Origin: Serilophus lunatus
Lineage: Eukaryota; Chordata; Aves; Passeriformes; Eurylaimidae
Assembly (NCBI GenBank): GCA_013399895.1
Contig: VXBA01000419.1
Coordinates: forward strand, 211,705-275,704
Reading direction: 5' to 3'
Length of the DNA: 64,000 nucleotides
The notes under the pieces were generated by a model, which worked only from the letters and a program-made list of their open reading frames with translations, was not told the origin of the DNA and did no database searches. Below are positions 35,865-48,433 of this stretch, piece after piece. Position numbers and translations under genes: made by a program. Every line of letters starts with the position of its first letter. Within the stretch, counting starts at the first letter, position 1.

Positions 35865-38800
35865 ACATGGAAGATTAAATAATCTGCCATTTTTTTTTAT
35901 TTGCACATTCCCTAACCATGGAACTCAGGAGACAGAATATTTTGACCTCAAAATTAATTTTTTTTTTATGTACCATGATTTATTTACTTTTTGAATTTTC
36001 AGAGGTACATTTTCAAGCAGCTAATCATTTTCAAACATTCCTTCTATTAATCTGATTTCAGGATGTCTAAAAGATTAATGAATGCATTTTTTTCCTGTGT
36101 TTAACATAAGCAGAATTTAGAACAGCTTTAGAAATTATTATACCTATCGAAAAATAGATATATACTTGTGTCATCTAATTTTCATTACATTATATTAAAT
36201 GATAAGATTTATTATGTAATCAGGATTATCAAATAGTATAAGAAATACAATCTCGCTTTCATTTGCTTCTGAAAGGAAACACTGGAAGGGTTCTTTCATG
36301 AATTTGGAAAAAGATTGTGTTATGCTAATGATCCATAACTGCCATAACTATATAAGGTAATGAAAGTCTGCTGAACTTTACTAAAACAAAGCAAAGTTTG
36401 TGTGTGGGGATGAATGCAGTGAGCATTAACCTTTGTTGTGTATCAAAGTCAGTGAACTTATTCAAGATTTGTATTTTGTAAAAGTATGATGAACAAACAC
36501 TTCAGTTTCGCAATTTTTCAGCGTCAAAAAAACTGTTCAGAAAGAGTTTATGTAGATAGCAAGAGTACCTCTCAAAATTCTGTAAAATGTCATTACTGTT
36601 GAATTTTCCAATCTGATACTTCTCTAGTATTTATTTAATTTTTTCACCCTGTGATAGACATTTGATCTCTACATATCAAAAAACCAACATACATATGGCC
36701 TTAAGACTCTTTTTCTCTTCATGGGTTTCTAAAACAAGGGAACAATTAATATTCAACTTTTTTCTGATTTTAAGTACTAGCCTTTCAACAAAACAATTTA
36801 CAGGGCCACGTAACTCAGCATTCTTTCATAAAATTTTAGTACTTTAAACCAGAAAATATTATGTTCCCCTGTGTTAATAAGTATTCATAAATCAACATTT
36901 GTGTTAACGATGTTTGCCTCTTCTGTACATTTGGAAAAATAATTGCAACTTTTTCTTACTTTGCAAGACTTACTATTGGAGGGTTGATTTTTTTTGTTGT
37001 TTTGCATCCTTTTTTTGCACTGAACATATTTGAATGTTTCTGATTGGAAGACTGAAAAATGTCTTTGAAGTAGTACACAAGTACATTTTGCAGCTTTTCC
37101 TTACATCCAATTTCAAGCAAATACAAGTAACAAAATTAAAATATAAAAAATATTTTATTTAGTTTCTCTTTAAGGCTTAGAAAATCTTACTTTTATGAAT
37201 TTTTTAGGAAATAATATATTAAAACATTATATGTGGGACCACATAGAAGTGAGATTGTCAGAACATCTGTGCTCTAAAGGCTAATTACTTACTTACAAAC
37301 AATGCAAATTTTCAGGATACTTTCAGAGACAAATCATATTCAGTATACCAGTGATGACTTGAAATATATTTGATATATAAGTCATGACTCTGAGCTGTAT
37401 TACTGATTACTTGTGAAATTATAGCTATTGTTTACCTGATAAAAATTTTGTAGCTGTATGCTTATTTTGGATGGATTAAAATGGTCTTTGATGTGGTTTT
37501 ATATCAAATTATAAATCTAAGCAGATTTTACCTCAAGTTTTCTGTAGCACATTTACAAATTACACATTTACAACGTACAATGTGCACACCTACAAATTAA
37601 TGCTACTTCTCCTACTGACACAGGAGTGCTCTTATGCAGAGCTACATTAAACAAGCAAATGCCCATTCAATTACTGTAAACTTATGCCTATTGACATCTG
37701 GCTGCATTCCATGATGTACTCTTTGGAGTACAATCCTTGAAACTTGGTTGTTCCTTCCCTTCATACTAATTTTAAACTTTCGCAAGCATTTTATGTTATT
37801 AGTGTCATGGAATCAGAAAGTAGCACTTAGTGATGGGATTTGCCAGATACACTGTTTTATATAATATAATGAGGTAAACCCCAGGATTTAACCATTTATT
37901 CAAAATATTTGCAAACAATTCCATCAATTTATTTTGATGTAAATCTACCCGGCTATACAAAAACAAGTTTATTGGTACATTAGATCTTTGAGTAACATTA
38001 AAATTCTTCCTATACAGAGTGATTAATCATCTCATTATTATCAGATAAGAACTCCCAGTACAATCTATGCAAATGATTCAGTATCTGAAATTTCAGAATG
38101 TTCACCTAGACCACAGCTACTATCAGGCACAAAAAATTAACAGAATTTCTGTTAACAGAAAATTGACTTGATGGCTTTTTTGGATGTATAAAAGAACTTT
38201 TTTAATGTACAGTGATTTACATCTATTAGAAAATTATAGATATAAATTACTGGATATTATTTTCACAATTAATGTTACTAAAAAATAATTATACTTTCTC
38301 GGAGATTGCTGAATTTGTCCTTTAAAAAACAAAGAATTTATAAAATTTGAATTGAAAGCATAAGATAATTGCCATTATGACCAGTTTTCTATTGCCTTTT
38401 TAGCATATCTCTCGAGGTTAGACCATCAGTGGGAGAAGAACTTAGATACAAACATTCTCAGTGTGAAACACTTCTGCCCATTACAGGCCCTTGTATCAAT
38501 GTTGTTGTTTCAGTCTCTCTCTTCTGTTTTGTGTCCAGAACAGACTTTTATAATTTGTATGGGTCATTAATAGTCATACTCTATCTCCCTTTAATTTCTA
38601 AACTCCTTAAAAAACTTATCCAACAAAATTCATTCATGTTCCTTTTCTCCTAAGTCTGTCCCAGACCACTTGGCATTTCACAAGCACTCTATGGTAGTAC
38701 ACTATCCCTGGTTGTGCCTCCAAAAGTCTTTCACAGACTCCTTCACATCTTTCCTACCTTTGGTATCACCTGTTTTTTCTGTGAAATCTTGTTCTCCTTA

Positions 38801-40137
38801 TACTTTACAATTAGACCTTCCTGAGATTTTTCTTCTGATTTTGTGACCTCTTTCTTTTTGTGAATTGTATATTTACTTTGCAAATCCCAGGAGCTGATAC
38901 TCTATTTGATTTTCTACAGACATTTTCTTGTCTATTTTAGTCTGTTCACACAACTTCAGTTGTTCCTTTGTGCCAATGTGCCTTGCAAAAATCTACCTTT
39001 TTACCTTATTTCTCTTTACCCAGCCCAAATGTCAGGTGTCATCAGAGACCTTTTCTTTAGAATGTCTCATTCTAAATACAAATTTTAGAGATTTTCTATT
39101 CTTCTTTTCTTCTATATAAAAGTTTCCAGGGAAAACAGCCCTATCAACCAATGGGAGGAGCCGTCTTTGCCCTAAGACTTTCATATAAAAAAAAAATGCA
39201 AAAATACGCCTGAGAAGTTTGGTAATTTTTAAGAAGTGCTATGACAGTCAGTAACTTTCATAGCTGTTTTAGATGAGTTTGCTATTTTAAGCTAATTTGC
39301 TGTCCTTCTCTCTTCTCCCCTCTACAACACTTTGCCATATTCTTAAAAGCTTCAGCTTTTCAGTATCAGTAATTTGCTTTCAATAGTACCTGTTTGCTCT
39401 ACCTATAAGTTCACTGTAGAAATATACTCTGCTTTCTGTCTGCCTAATAAGATCTATAATCATTTGCTGCTTTGAAAAACAACTCACTATGTTTTCTTCC
39501 TAAAATTAGTCTCTTGAATCAAATTGATGGTCTTTTCAATATATAGGAAAGGTTTATTTGGGGTTTTTTCCAATAAACACAGTGATTCTTTCAGAAATTG
39601 TTTCTTAAGTAGTTTTATGTGAGTTTTATTTTAGCACCCAGCTTACAATGAGCTACCTTTGGGTAAATTAGTAAAGAGTTCCATTGTCATTTGGGGGGGA
39701 AACTGACTAAACTGAAAATTGCAGCCTCAAGTTTGGACTCCAGTGTGATATGGCTGGGTCAGTTCTTTTTTGCTTCTGCATATGAATTTTCTATAATACA
39801 CTTGAACATATGTTGGAATTTAGCAGGAATGCAGGAATCTAGGTGGGGAAAATAAGAAATCAAATTATTCTGTACCTACTTTTAGATCTTTAATCTGTAT
39901 GCTAATGTGTAACATAAATGTAGAGTTCTCCTGCTATTGTCACTGCTAAAATTCCCCTGTTGAATTTAACTCATTCCAAAAAGCTTCCTTTAGCCTTTAT
40001 TTTTAATCTATTTGTTGTCATTTTGTTTTTTTCATTGTGAAAATTCTGAACTTTTTGTTCGAAAACAATTATCTTAGGAAAGATTTTCTCAAATTTATTC
40101 CAGCATTATTATAAAAATGTGTGCACTATATAGCACC

Positions 40138-40435
40138 TACAGAATCACGTGATAGAGGAGGTGGGAAGGCATCTCTAGAGATTGTCTGGTCCAGTGTTTA
40201 CTTCTCAAGACAGGGCCAGGCTGAATGGGTTGCTCAATATCATAAAGAGTTGAGACTCCACAATTTATCTGGGCAACTTGTTCCAGTGTTTGGCTGCTCA
40301 AATTGTAAAAAGAGCTTTTTCTTAAACAGGATTTCATGTTCCAGGTTGATCTGCCTGTTGGCAAAAATGCATTCACCCTCAAAAGAATGTGAATTAAAAC
40401 TTGACTACAACCTTTCTCATCCCAGATTAAACTAA
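40138..40435 (-). mobile_element. ancient CR1-like fragment, antisense
   Basis: The series AGAATCACGTGATAGAGGAG, CATCTCTAGAGATTGTCTGG, TCCAGTGTTTACTTCTCAAG, GGGCAACTTGTTCCAGTGTT and GGATTTCATGTTCCAGGTTG follows the order of landmarks of the reverse-complemented CR1 3' end and resembles the copy near 55.5 kb. It is heavily diverged with no coding capacity, so edges and subfamily are uncertain. Confidence 0.65.
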
Positions 40436-41497
40436 GATGCATGTTATGGTTTTACTGGATAGCTTTTTATGGCTTCTTAATAATCCTTATCTCTATATGC
40501 ATTTCTAAGGAAACAGATTTATTTTGATTATCCATCAATTATTGGAGGGAGAAATTGTTCTTTTCAGTATGCCAAAAGTGAAATACCATGTGCCAAACAT
40601 TTTGCATTCCAGATTTTTTTATGTTTAAAGTGTCTGTTTGGAGTAAGAATGGTCTCTTCTAAGAAATTCTGCAATATGCATTTTGATTTATCCTGCTTAA
40701 TTACTGTCTCAGCTACTTCATGATTGCTCAAGCTACAGCAGTGAATATTCAGGAGACCACTTTTCATTTTAAAGCTTCTTACACCTGTCAAGAGGCAGGA
40801 TCTTGAGATAGGGAAGATAATCACCTAGATGTGCATAATCAAAGCAGATAAAATTGTTTCAGGATGCACGGGGCACCATGCAGTTCTGTCGATGGGGGAG
40901 GTGGGAGAGGACAGTTTTTCCCCAATATTCACACTTTCCAAGGGAAGAACATACTAAGAAAACATTCATTTCGAAATGACTGTTACATCTTCTCTAGGAT
41001 GACTTTGTTCCTGGCTCACCACCAAATAAGGGTCTGCAACTCTTCTGCCATCAGTAAAGAGAAACTCCTTTCTTCCTGATCAGTGCATGATAGTTTAAAC
41101 ACTTGGGGAACAAAAATAGAGCTGCCTTTCTCTGTTCCTTCTGGTATTTGTGAGCATATAGATACTATCCTCTCACCTTTCCACCTTCTTCTGAAAGTAA
41201 GTTGTATTTGAACCTTAAATCTTTAGAGACACAACAATCTTTGTAGCTCTTGTTTCTGGTTTCCACCAGGTGTTAAATGCAAGTGACAGTTCCATTCCAG
41301 CAACTCTCAGAGAGGCACAGGACATGTTCTGGAGGTGAGGGGAAAGTGTCCTTTGTGGTGCATGTGGAATGAAATTGAGTAAAAGAAAATCAAAGTCTGA
41401 TTCTCAAGTAAATGCAGAGAGGCAGTCCCTATTCTGGGATATCCTGGAAGGTTGGTCCTTGAGACCATTAGCAAGTGAATAGTTCATTGACTCACCG

Positions 41498-41748
41498 ACC
41501 CTTGCCTGGCTGCAGCCTCCCTTAAGGTAGTTGTAGAGACCAATAATGTCCCCCCTGAGGCTCCTCTTCTCCAGGCTGAACAACCCCAGCTCCCTCACTC
41601 ACTTCTCATAGGGCTTGTACTCCAGTGCCTTCACCATCCTCGTTGCTCTTCTCTGGACACATATGAGCAACTCAACATCTCTCTTAAACTGAGGGGCCCA
41701 GAACTGGACACAGCATTCAAGGTGTGGCCTCACCAGTGCCGAGTACTC
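41498..41748 (-). mobile_element. CR1 LINE internal fragment lacking its 3' end
   Basis: The plus strand carries the reverse complement of ORF2 C-terminal sequence from ACCCTTGCCTGGCTGCAGCC to GGCCTCACCAGTGCCGAGTA. It parallels the copy at 48742-48980. Unusually, the last roughly 300 bp (end of ORF2, 3'UTR and tail) are missing at the 41498 side, although CR1 copies normally keep their 3' end. A later deletion or a rearrangement is the likely cause. Confidence 0.9.
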
Positions 41749-42421
41749 TTGCACAGAAAGAGACATTAACACTTACTCAAATCAATGAGATGTTTCTCAG
41801 TGACCTAAATAATTGGAATTATTTAAATTCTGGGGGTTCTTGAAAAATATTTCAAATATTCTCTTTATTATTACTGTTATGGTTTTTTTGTCTATGATAA
41901 ATGAGCATATCACTTTCTCATGAGCTAACATTCACTCTGGGAGACATAAACTGTTACAGGAAATAACAGTACCATTTAAAAAACAGCTGGAAGTGAGTAA
42001 TAACTCAGCTGTAAATTCAATGCTACATTTTGTTCTGTAAGAACTGCATATGACCACTTGTTTCAATTGAATCAATAGACATGTTTCAAATTTGATGACA
42101 TAATAAAAATGACAATTTTCCCATTTGTGAGACAACTCTCTCTAGAATAGCACCAGTAATAAGCTGGCAATAAACTATTTTACACAATTATGAAATAGTT
42201 ATTTTTAGTTGGAATATTTTACTTCATTATAAGAGTTTCACAACTTTTAGGTACTACTATTAATAAATGAGAATATAGCTTAAACTAATTCATTTTCAGA
42301 GTCTTCTATTGGAACTCAGTTGATTGGAAGCAGTTGAACAAAGGTGTATCTGCTTGGATTGGGTTTTTTCCTATTCTGCATTTTATGAGGTAGACTCGAA
42401 AACAGGCATATAAAAAGGGAA

Positions 42422-42450
42422 TCTTTATTTATTTATACATTTATTTATCT
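42422..42450 (+). repeat. TTTA tetranucleotide microsatellite
   Basis: There are interrupted (TTTA)n: TTTATTTATTTATACATTTA then TTTATC. It is a short microsatellite. Confidence 0.85.
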
Positions 42451-44390
42451 AGGACTGTACACCTATCAACCACCAAAATGGAAGAGGAAAAAGAACCCTC
42501 CTTTTAGCTTTGTGTGTCTGCCTCCTCCTACCCTTTTTTCTTGATAGTGGAAGAATCAGCAGCCCAAAATATTGTTAAGGATTTTTAATCTCATAAGCAT
42601 GTAACTGTTTAAAGGTCTTTCTGATTCATAAAAACAGTAATAGTAATGCATATTATTGTTTCCTTGCTTTTCCTGTTCTAAGCAGTATTTTCTCTGAAGG
42701 CATAATGTTAAAATTATGATAATCATACCATTGATTCTATGTAAATTTGGCTCCTTTTAAAAAATTTTCTATAATAATATTTACACAGTATAGCTTGTAT
42801 GTACATTAAGTACATCTTATTATTGAATCAGTTAATCAGTTAACAGAATTAAATGCAGCTAGAGGTTAGCTTGGATCCACCGTGCAGCTAACAGTTATGT
42901 GAATATTTGGTTGTCAACAGAAAGAACTGGTCATACAACCAACAGACCTACTGCAGCATATTGCCCATGGTAGTGCTATTATTCTGTCATTAATTTTAAA
43001 GCAGGCTTTTATCAGTTTTCTCTTTATTGGAAACTCCTTGCATACTGCCCCCTACAAAATAATAGCTGAAAATTTGCTGAAGATTTTAAAAAGCCGAGGA
43101 AAAAATCATACCCTTCTATGCAACGTGATTTTAAAGGGTTTTTTTCAGAATTCAGAATACCTTTACCCCAGTTCTCTCCTTCAGAATTTCCTTGGTGGTT
43201 TGATTTGGATTTTTGGGGAATGTCTATGAAATGTGTTTTGCATTAATGATACTAGATATGATTTAGCATAATTGTATTTCCTGTATTCATAACTGTACTT
43301 ACGTTATTGCATGTGGGTTATTCATGTGGGTCTATGCAAAGATCACACTTTTTGGTGTGGTTGAGTGTTTCGCAAATATATATTAAAAGGATGAAACAAC
43401 CTTGATTGCATTTCCTTCAGGAAGCCTTTTATAGGTAGAGTTTTTAGATGAGTAAATGATGGAGAAATTCTTAAATAAATCATTTATTTAACCCAGGTTC
43501 AAAAAGGAACAGTTCAATACTTGAAAGATAACCCAAGTAAAAACACGTCTCTGTGCGATTGTTCTGAGCGGTTCTGATAGCCTAGAGATATACATAGGAA
43601 AGGTAATGGGGGAGGTTTATTTCCCTGCCTGATTTCAGAATACAGCAGCAGAAGATATCACACAGGTATGTGAACATGCCAGTCCCTCTGTGTTTTGAGG
43701 GGGGAAGGATCCAACCAGCAGTAAGAAGACGCAGTGTTAACCTGGTTGCTATGCCTTTTCAAGGGCTCCACTGAAATTGGAGCTGAATGAAAATGCAGCA
43801 TGGAGAAGCACTACAGATTTCTTCAAGTCTGTCAGTATCTGGATACCTTTTAGCAATGAAGAAAGTTCATTTGTCCTGTTCTACTTTTGTTGTTTCTGTT
43901 CGTACATTCTGAAAGATGTTATTTCTATGTTAAAGTTTCTTAGGTAGGAGCTGCATTGCTTACTGTTTCATCTCATGATTGACTTTAGCTTTGTAAACAA
44001 TTAAATAAATATAAATGTTCTTAGCTACTCCGCCAATTTTTCTAGTCTTTTGAGTAAAATGTTTGTAGAATAAAAATTTTGTCTGTTTATTCCTCATACT
44101 TGCTCCTGGCTTAACTCTCAAAACAGCTAAGATGAAGTCATCTCATTATTTTTTGAGAACCTATTTATAAATGTGTACACTACACTACTAAATAAACCTA
44201 AAAATTTTCCCAGAGAACACCACAGTGGTCAATCTGGAACTCATTGCTTGTCTTCAGAACTCTTCCTTTCAAAATGTTTAAAGGTATCCATACTACCTTT
44301 CCTACTTTTGCCCAGTCAGGGTTGCTGCATTTCATGACTTGAGATGGTCATATTTAAAGTGTTTGAAGAGGATAGTCAATGTGTCTGAAT

Positions 44391-44417
44391 CAATCAGATT
44401 AATCAGATTAATCAGCC
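44391..44417 (+). repeat. ATCAGATTA-type short tandem repeat
   Basis: ATCAGATTA is repeated about three times, the last copy changed to ATCAGCCTA. Confidence 0.85.
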
Positions 44418-45780
44418 TAACAGCCCCACCTGCTAAGAAAATAGGAGAGTAGTGGCAATCAAGTAATAGTGGAATATAACTTTGAGCATGGAGTTAACAT
44501 GGTTGTGAAAATTTTAAAAAACACTGAACAGTCATGATCTTGTCCCTAGTGATGAACTTGCCTTTCAATGGCTACTACACTCAAAGGAGTGAAAAAAAAG
44601 CTGCAGAAATACTTCCAAATGGTCCAAGTCTGCAGCCTCTCAACCTTTATGATAACTCTGTCACACTGTTTTTTGGCAGAACTACCTTCTGTGAATAAAA
44701 TTACTTGGGTGTTCGTATTGCTTCCATGACTAAATTCTCAGGCTACTTGACATCAGCTCTCTACTTCATCTACATATTGGCAGTTCTGGGTTAAATTTGA
44801 GATGTGCTGGTTGCTTTTACTCATTTTCTAATTTTATGTTTTAGGTAAACACAGACAAATCTCTTAGATTTCCTGTGCAATATGGATGAAATGATAGGTA
44901 CTATTTTTCTTTTTTATGTCCATGCAAACTTGTATTGAAAATTTCAGTGGTAACGACCCATGATCAGACTGGGAGATGAATCCATAAAAAAGCATGTTGG
45001 GTTTGTTCCCACACCGGAGGGAAATGTAGGAAGTTGTATTAATTAATGTATATTCTATTAACACATGATGGAAGAAAATGTGAAGCCAGTTCTTTTGAAG
45101 GGATACGAATTAATGATATAAAAAATAAGGAAAAAAGTATCAAGGCTGAGCCATTTTTTTGTAAATAATTTGCAACCTCCCTGACCAGAGCAGGTTAGCT
45201 CATTTTGGAATCTGGAAAGAGATGAAATTCATGGTCTCCTTCATAACACAGGTTGCCTGCTATGAAGTGAGCATAATGCTTCTGGGTCATGACCGGGTTA
45301 CTCAGTGTAAAAAACTTTGATCTGCTATTTAAGAAGATTCTGGTAGTTCTACTTTTACATGATGTATTTACTTTCCAGGAAAGCTACTATTCCTGCATAA
45401 TTACAGCCAATATCAGGACTGGAGACATAGAACAAGAGAGGGGTAGTGTTTGGCTGCAGTCAGCTCTTGCTTGTGGAAGAATTCCTGGGTCATGAACTAG
45501 TTTCTACCACCCTTTCCATTGTTTTGTGAAGGAAGTTCCTCAGGAATTGGAAGGCTGCAATGGGCTTCCTTGATCGTGTGTTAAGCACCACTCGTCCTCT
45601 GCCTCCGGAAGGGCTCCTGATACACTTTATTTTTCTGCCATCTGAACTTCATGGCTGTAAGAACAATATGAATCTTTTATCCCATTAGATTATTAAATGC
45701 TTTATTTTACATGACAATTTTTTTAAAGTCTTCACTATGACAGTGAGAAGTAACTGAAACAGGTGAGAATGGAAATAGGG

Positions 45781-45942
45781 AAGTTGTGGATGCTCCATCC
45801 ATGGAAGTGTTCAAGGTCAGGTTAGATGGGGCTTTGAGCAACCTGGTGAAGTAGATGTCCCTGCCCATGGCAAGGAGGGTGGAACTAGGTGATCTTTTGT
45901 GTTACTTCCAAGCCAAACCATTCCATGATCCTATGATTCTAT
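45781..45942 (+). mobile_element. CR1 LINE 3' end, short, older
   Basis: The series GTGGATGCTCCATCCATGGA, AGTGTTCAAGGTCAGGTTAG, TGGGGCTTTGAGCAACCTGG and GTGGAACTAGGTGATCTTTT ends at CCATGATCCTATGATTCTAT. This is the common CR1 3' end with an ATTCTATG-type tail. It is about 160 bp, plus strand. Confidence 0.93.
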
Positions 45943-46029
45943 AAATGTATCAGACTTTATCTGGGAAATGAGAATATTAAAACCCATAAAGTATTCTGGA
46001 CTATACTCAATGCTATGCTCTGACTATTC

Positions 46030-46242
46030 TGATTTTAGAAAAATTTTTTTTTGCAAAATTGTTATCAAGCATTGGAACAGGCTGCCCAGGGTAGTTTTTG
46101 AATCACTGCCCTTGAAGACATTTGAAAGATGTGTCTTAGGGGGCATGGCTTAGTAGAATTGATAGTGCTGGACCAATTGGTATTGACTGGACTTCATGAT
46201 CTTAAAAGTCCTTTCCAACTGATATAATTCTATGATTCTATG
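46030..46242 (+). mobile_element. CR1 LINE 3' end, second tandem insertion
   Basis: The landmarks are TATCAAGCATTGGAACAGGC, TGCCCAGGGTAGTTTTTGAA, GGGGCATGGCTTAGTAGAAT, and a tail ATAATTCTATGATTCTATG. It lies about 90 bp after another CR1 3' end in the same orientation and covers the same part of the element, so the two are separate insertions. Its subfamily resembles the copy at 1050-1376. Confidence 0.92.
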
Positions 46243-46839
46243 AAATGCTTTGAAGGAGAGCAGACATACATTTGGTTTCAATTCACTCAGTAAAGCCAAC
46301 TTCTGAGTTCTTTTGCACTGCTAGGGCAGCATATACGTAGGAGAGTTTGTCAGATTTTATCAGGGTTTACTTTTCTGATTCACACCTAAGAAGTAGATTT
46401 TTTTTCCAAAGCACAAGAAAAGAGTTGTGCCTCCACTTTCTATTGACTTTAAGTGGATGACTGAAACCTCATGTCCTTATCAAAATACAACAAAGGCAAC
46501 AGCTGCAAAGGTGTTTGTGTCTGATTGTCCTTTTTTTTTTTTTTACTGTAACTTTTCCTTACAATACCGTAAGGAATCTTAATCTTTTAGAGACTAATGC
46601 TAAGCTTAGCAAAGAGTTGCTGTGTTAGTTTCTTTTCTTAGAAAATACTTTTGTGATTATCATGTGTGATGGTTGTGGTACTGTATCTAATTTCACTTGA
46701 AAGAAAAACAACTTTTTGTAAAGATTTTATTTACTCTTGTACCTTTTTACTGAAATAAGCCATGGAAAAAAATCAAGTCTGTCATGTACCTAAATATTTT
46801 TAAGTACCTGAGAGAAAGAGCTGGATTTTTATAAAAAAT

Positions 46840-47993
46840 TGTATTGGATTCTCAGTGGCCAGGTTTTGGTAGCAGTGGGGAGGGCTAAGGAGAAGGCTTC
46901 TTCGAGAAGCTGCTGGAAGTTTCCCCCGTGTCCAGCAGAGCCAGTGCCAGCCAGCTCCAGGCTGGGCCCGCTGCTGACCAAGGCCAGGACAGTCAGCAGT
47001 TAAAGGAACGCCTCTGTGATAACATGTTCAAGAAGAAAGGGAAAAAAAAGTTAGCTTAGATGAAGATGGCTGCCAGAGAGGACCAGGGTGAGAACTTTTG
47101 GATAACGATGCAGACACCAAGGTCAGTGCAGAAGGAGGGGGAGGAGGTGCTTCAGGTGCCAGAGCTGAGATCCAGCCTCAGCCTGTGGTGAAGACCATGG
47201 TGAAGCAGCTGTGCCCCTGCAGCCCATGGAGGAGCACAGGAGTGCAGAGATCCCCCTGTAGCCCGTGGAGGAGCCCATGCTGGAGCAGGTGGACGTCGGA
47301 GGGAGACTGTAGCCCATGGGTGGCAACTGTTGGAGTAGGGTTCTGGGAGGGAACTGTAGCCCAAGGGAAGAAGAGCTCACGCTGCAGCAGGATTTCCTGT
47401 TAGGACCTGTGGCCTGTGGGAGACCCACGCTGGAGCAGCCTGTGCCTGAGGGACTGCACCCTGTGGAAAATGACCCATGTGGCAGTAGTGTGTGAAGAGC
47501 TGCTGCCCATGGGGTGGATTTTTAATGGAGCAGTTTGTTAAAGGGACTGTTTCCTGTGAGAGAGATCCATGCTGGAACAGTTTGTGAAGAACTGTCTGCT
47601 GTGGGAGGGATCCCATGGGAATGCACTGGAAGGACTCTTCTCCCTAAGCAGCGGCTGGAAACAACATCCCTTCCCCCTCCTCCCCCACCACCTGTCTCCC
47701 TGGACTGCTGTGAGAGAGGAGGTTGAACGTAAAGGAGGAGGGAGTGGGGAAAATGGTGTCTCTTATTGTTTCTCACTCTTTAGCTCTGATCATTTTAGTA
47801 ATAAGTTTAACTATTATTCCCACATGAAGTCTGTTTTGCCTGTGACGGTGATTAACGAGAAATCTTTTATGGTCCTTGTCTCAACTCGTGAAACCTTTTG
47901 TTATATTCTCTCTCCTCTGCTGCTAGCAGTGGCAGGGAGTGAGAGAGTGGCTGTCGTGATCCCCTGGCATCCAGCCCGGGTTAAACCATTACA
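46840..47993 (+). mobile_element. solo ERVL-like LTR with 5-bp target-site duplication
   Basis: This is a 1154-bp unit starting TGTATTGG and ending CCATTACA (near-perfect terminal inverted repeats with TG...CA ends). It is flanked on both sides by AAAAT (46835-46839 and 47994-47998), a perfect 5-bp duplication as made by ERVL/ERVK-type integrases. I recognise the body as an endogenous-retrovirus LTR recurrent in avian genomes (landmarks: GCCAGAGAGGACCAGGG, GACACCAAGGTCAGTGCAGA, TCTGTTTTGCCTGTGACGGT, CTGGCATCCAGCCCGGGTTA). A middle segment (about 47190-47640) holds degenerate tandem units around CCCATG and CTGGAGCAG. The likely poly(A) signal is changed to AATAAG (47800-47805). No internal viral region is adjacent, so it is a solo LTR left after recombination. 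Short open frames inside it are not genes. Confidence 0.93.
47190..47640 (+). repeat. degenerate minisatellite inside the ERVL-like LTR
   Basis: Repeated cores CCCATG(G) or CCCGTGG alternating with CTGGAGCAG or TGGTGAAG occur roughly every 30-50 bp (for example near 47224, 47264, 47311, 47429, 47508 and 47603). The units are diverged and of uneven length. They explain the long but meaningless open frames on both strands here. Confidence 0.75.
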
Positions 47994-48037
47994 AAAATAA
48001 ACTGTCTCCTTCAGAATACGATAGGAGTGTGAGTATA

Positions 48038-48087
48038 GCAGAAAAACAGGGAGGGCGGCAGAAAAATAGAGAGGGTTACAGAAAATG
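48038..48087 (+). repeat. 20-bp imperfect tandem repeat next to the solo LTR
   Basis: GCAGAAAAACAGGGAGGGCG, then GCAGAAAAATAGAGAGGGTT, then ACAGAAAATG. It lies 45 bp beyond the LTR target-site duplication and is not part of the LTR. Confidence 0.75.
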
Positions 48088-48433
48088 ATCCCACACATGA
48101 AATGGCACATCTGGTGAACAATGTAGTTTATTAGGATCAGGGATGCTTCTTTTCCTAAATACAATGGGAAGACCAGAAAGCAGAAGAATTCGCAAATGTC
48201 ATTTCCCAATTTACGTTATAAGCTGTTGACACATATACTGCTGGCATCTTATCTACACAAGAAACCTGTTTTCTTTTTCAATTCTAGTAGTAATCATAAA
48301 AAACTTTACTATTTCTTCTATTCTTCTACTATTACTTCATAATGAATGTAACATTTTCCTTATTTACCTGTGCTTTTCTGTCTCTAGGATTTGAGTGATT
48401 ATTCTTCTGCATATAGTGGAATCAGCGTGTGAT

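Noticed and set aside
43480..43860. Moderately GC-rich block considered as another LTR or old repeat
   Set aside because: No terminal TG...CA pair, promoter and poly(A) order, or flanking duplication could be found.
47098..47428. Proline/tryptophan-rich open frames of about 100 codons on both strands
   Set aside because: They lie wholly within the ERVL-like LTR and its degenerate tandem units, which explain the open frames.
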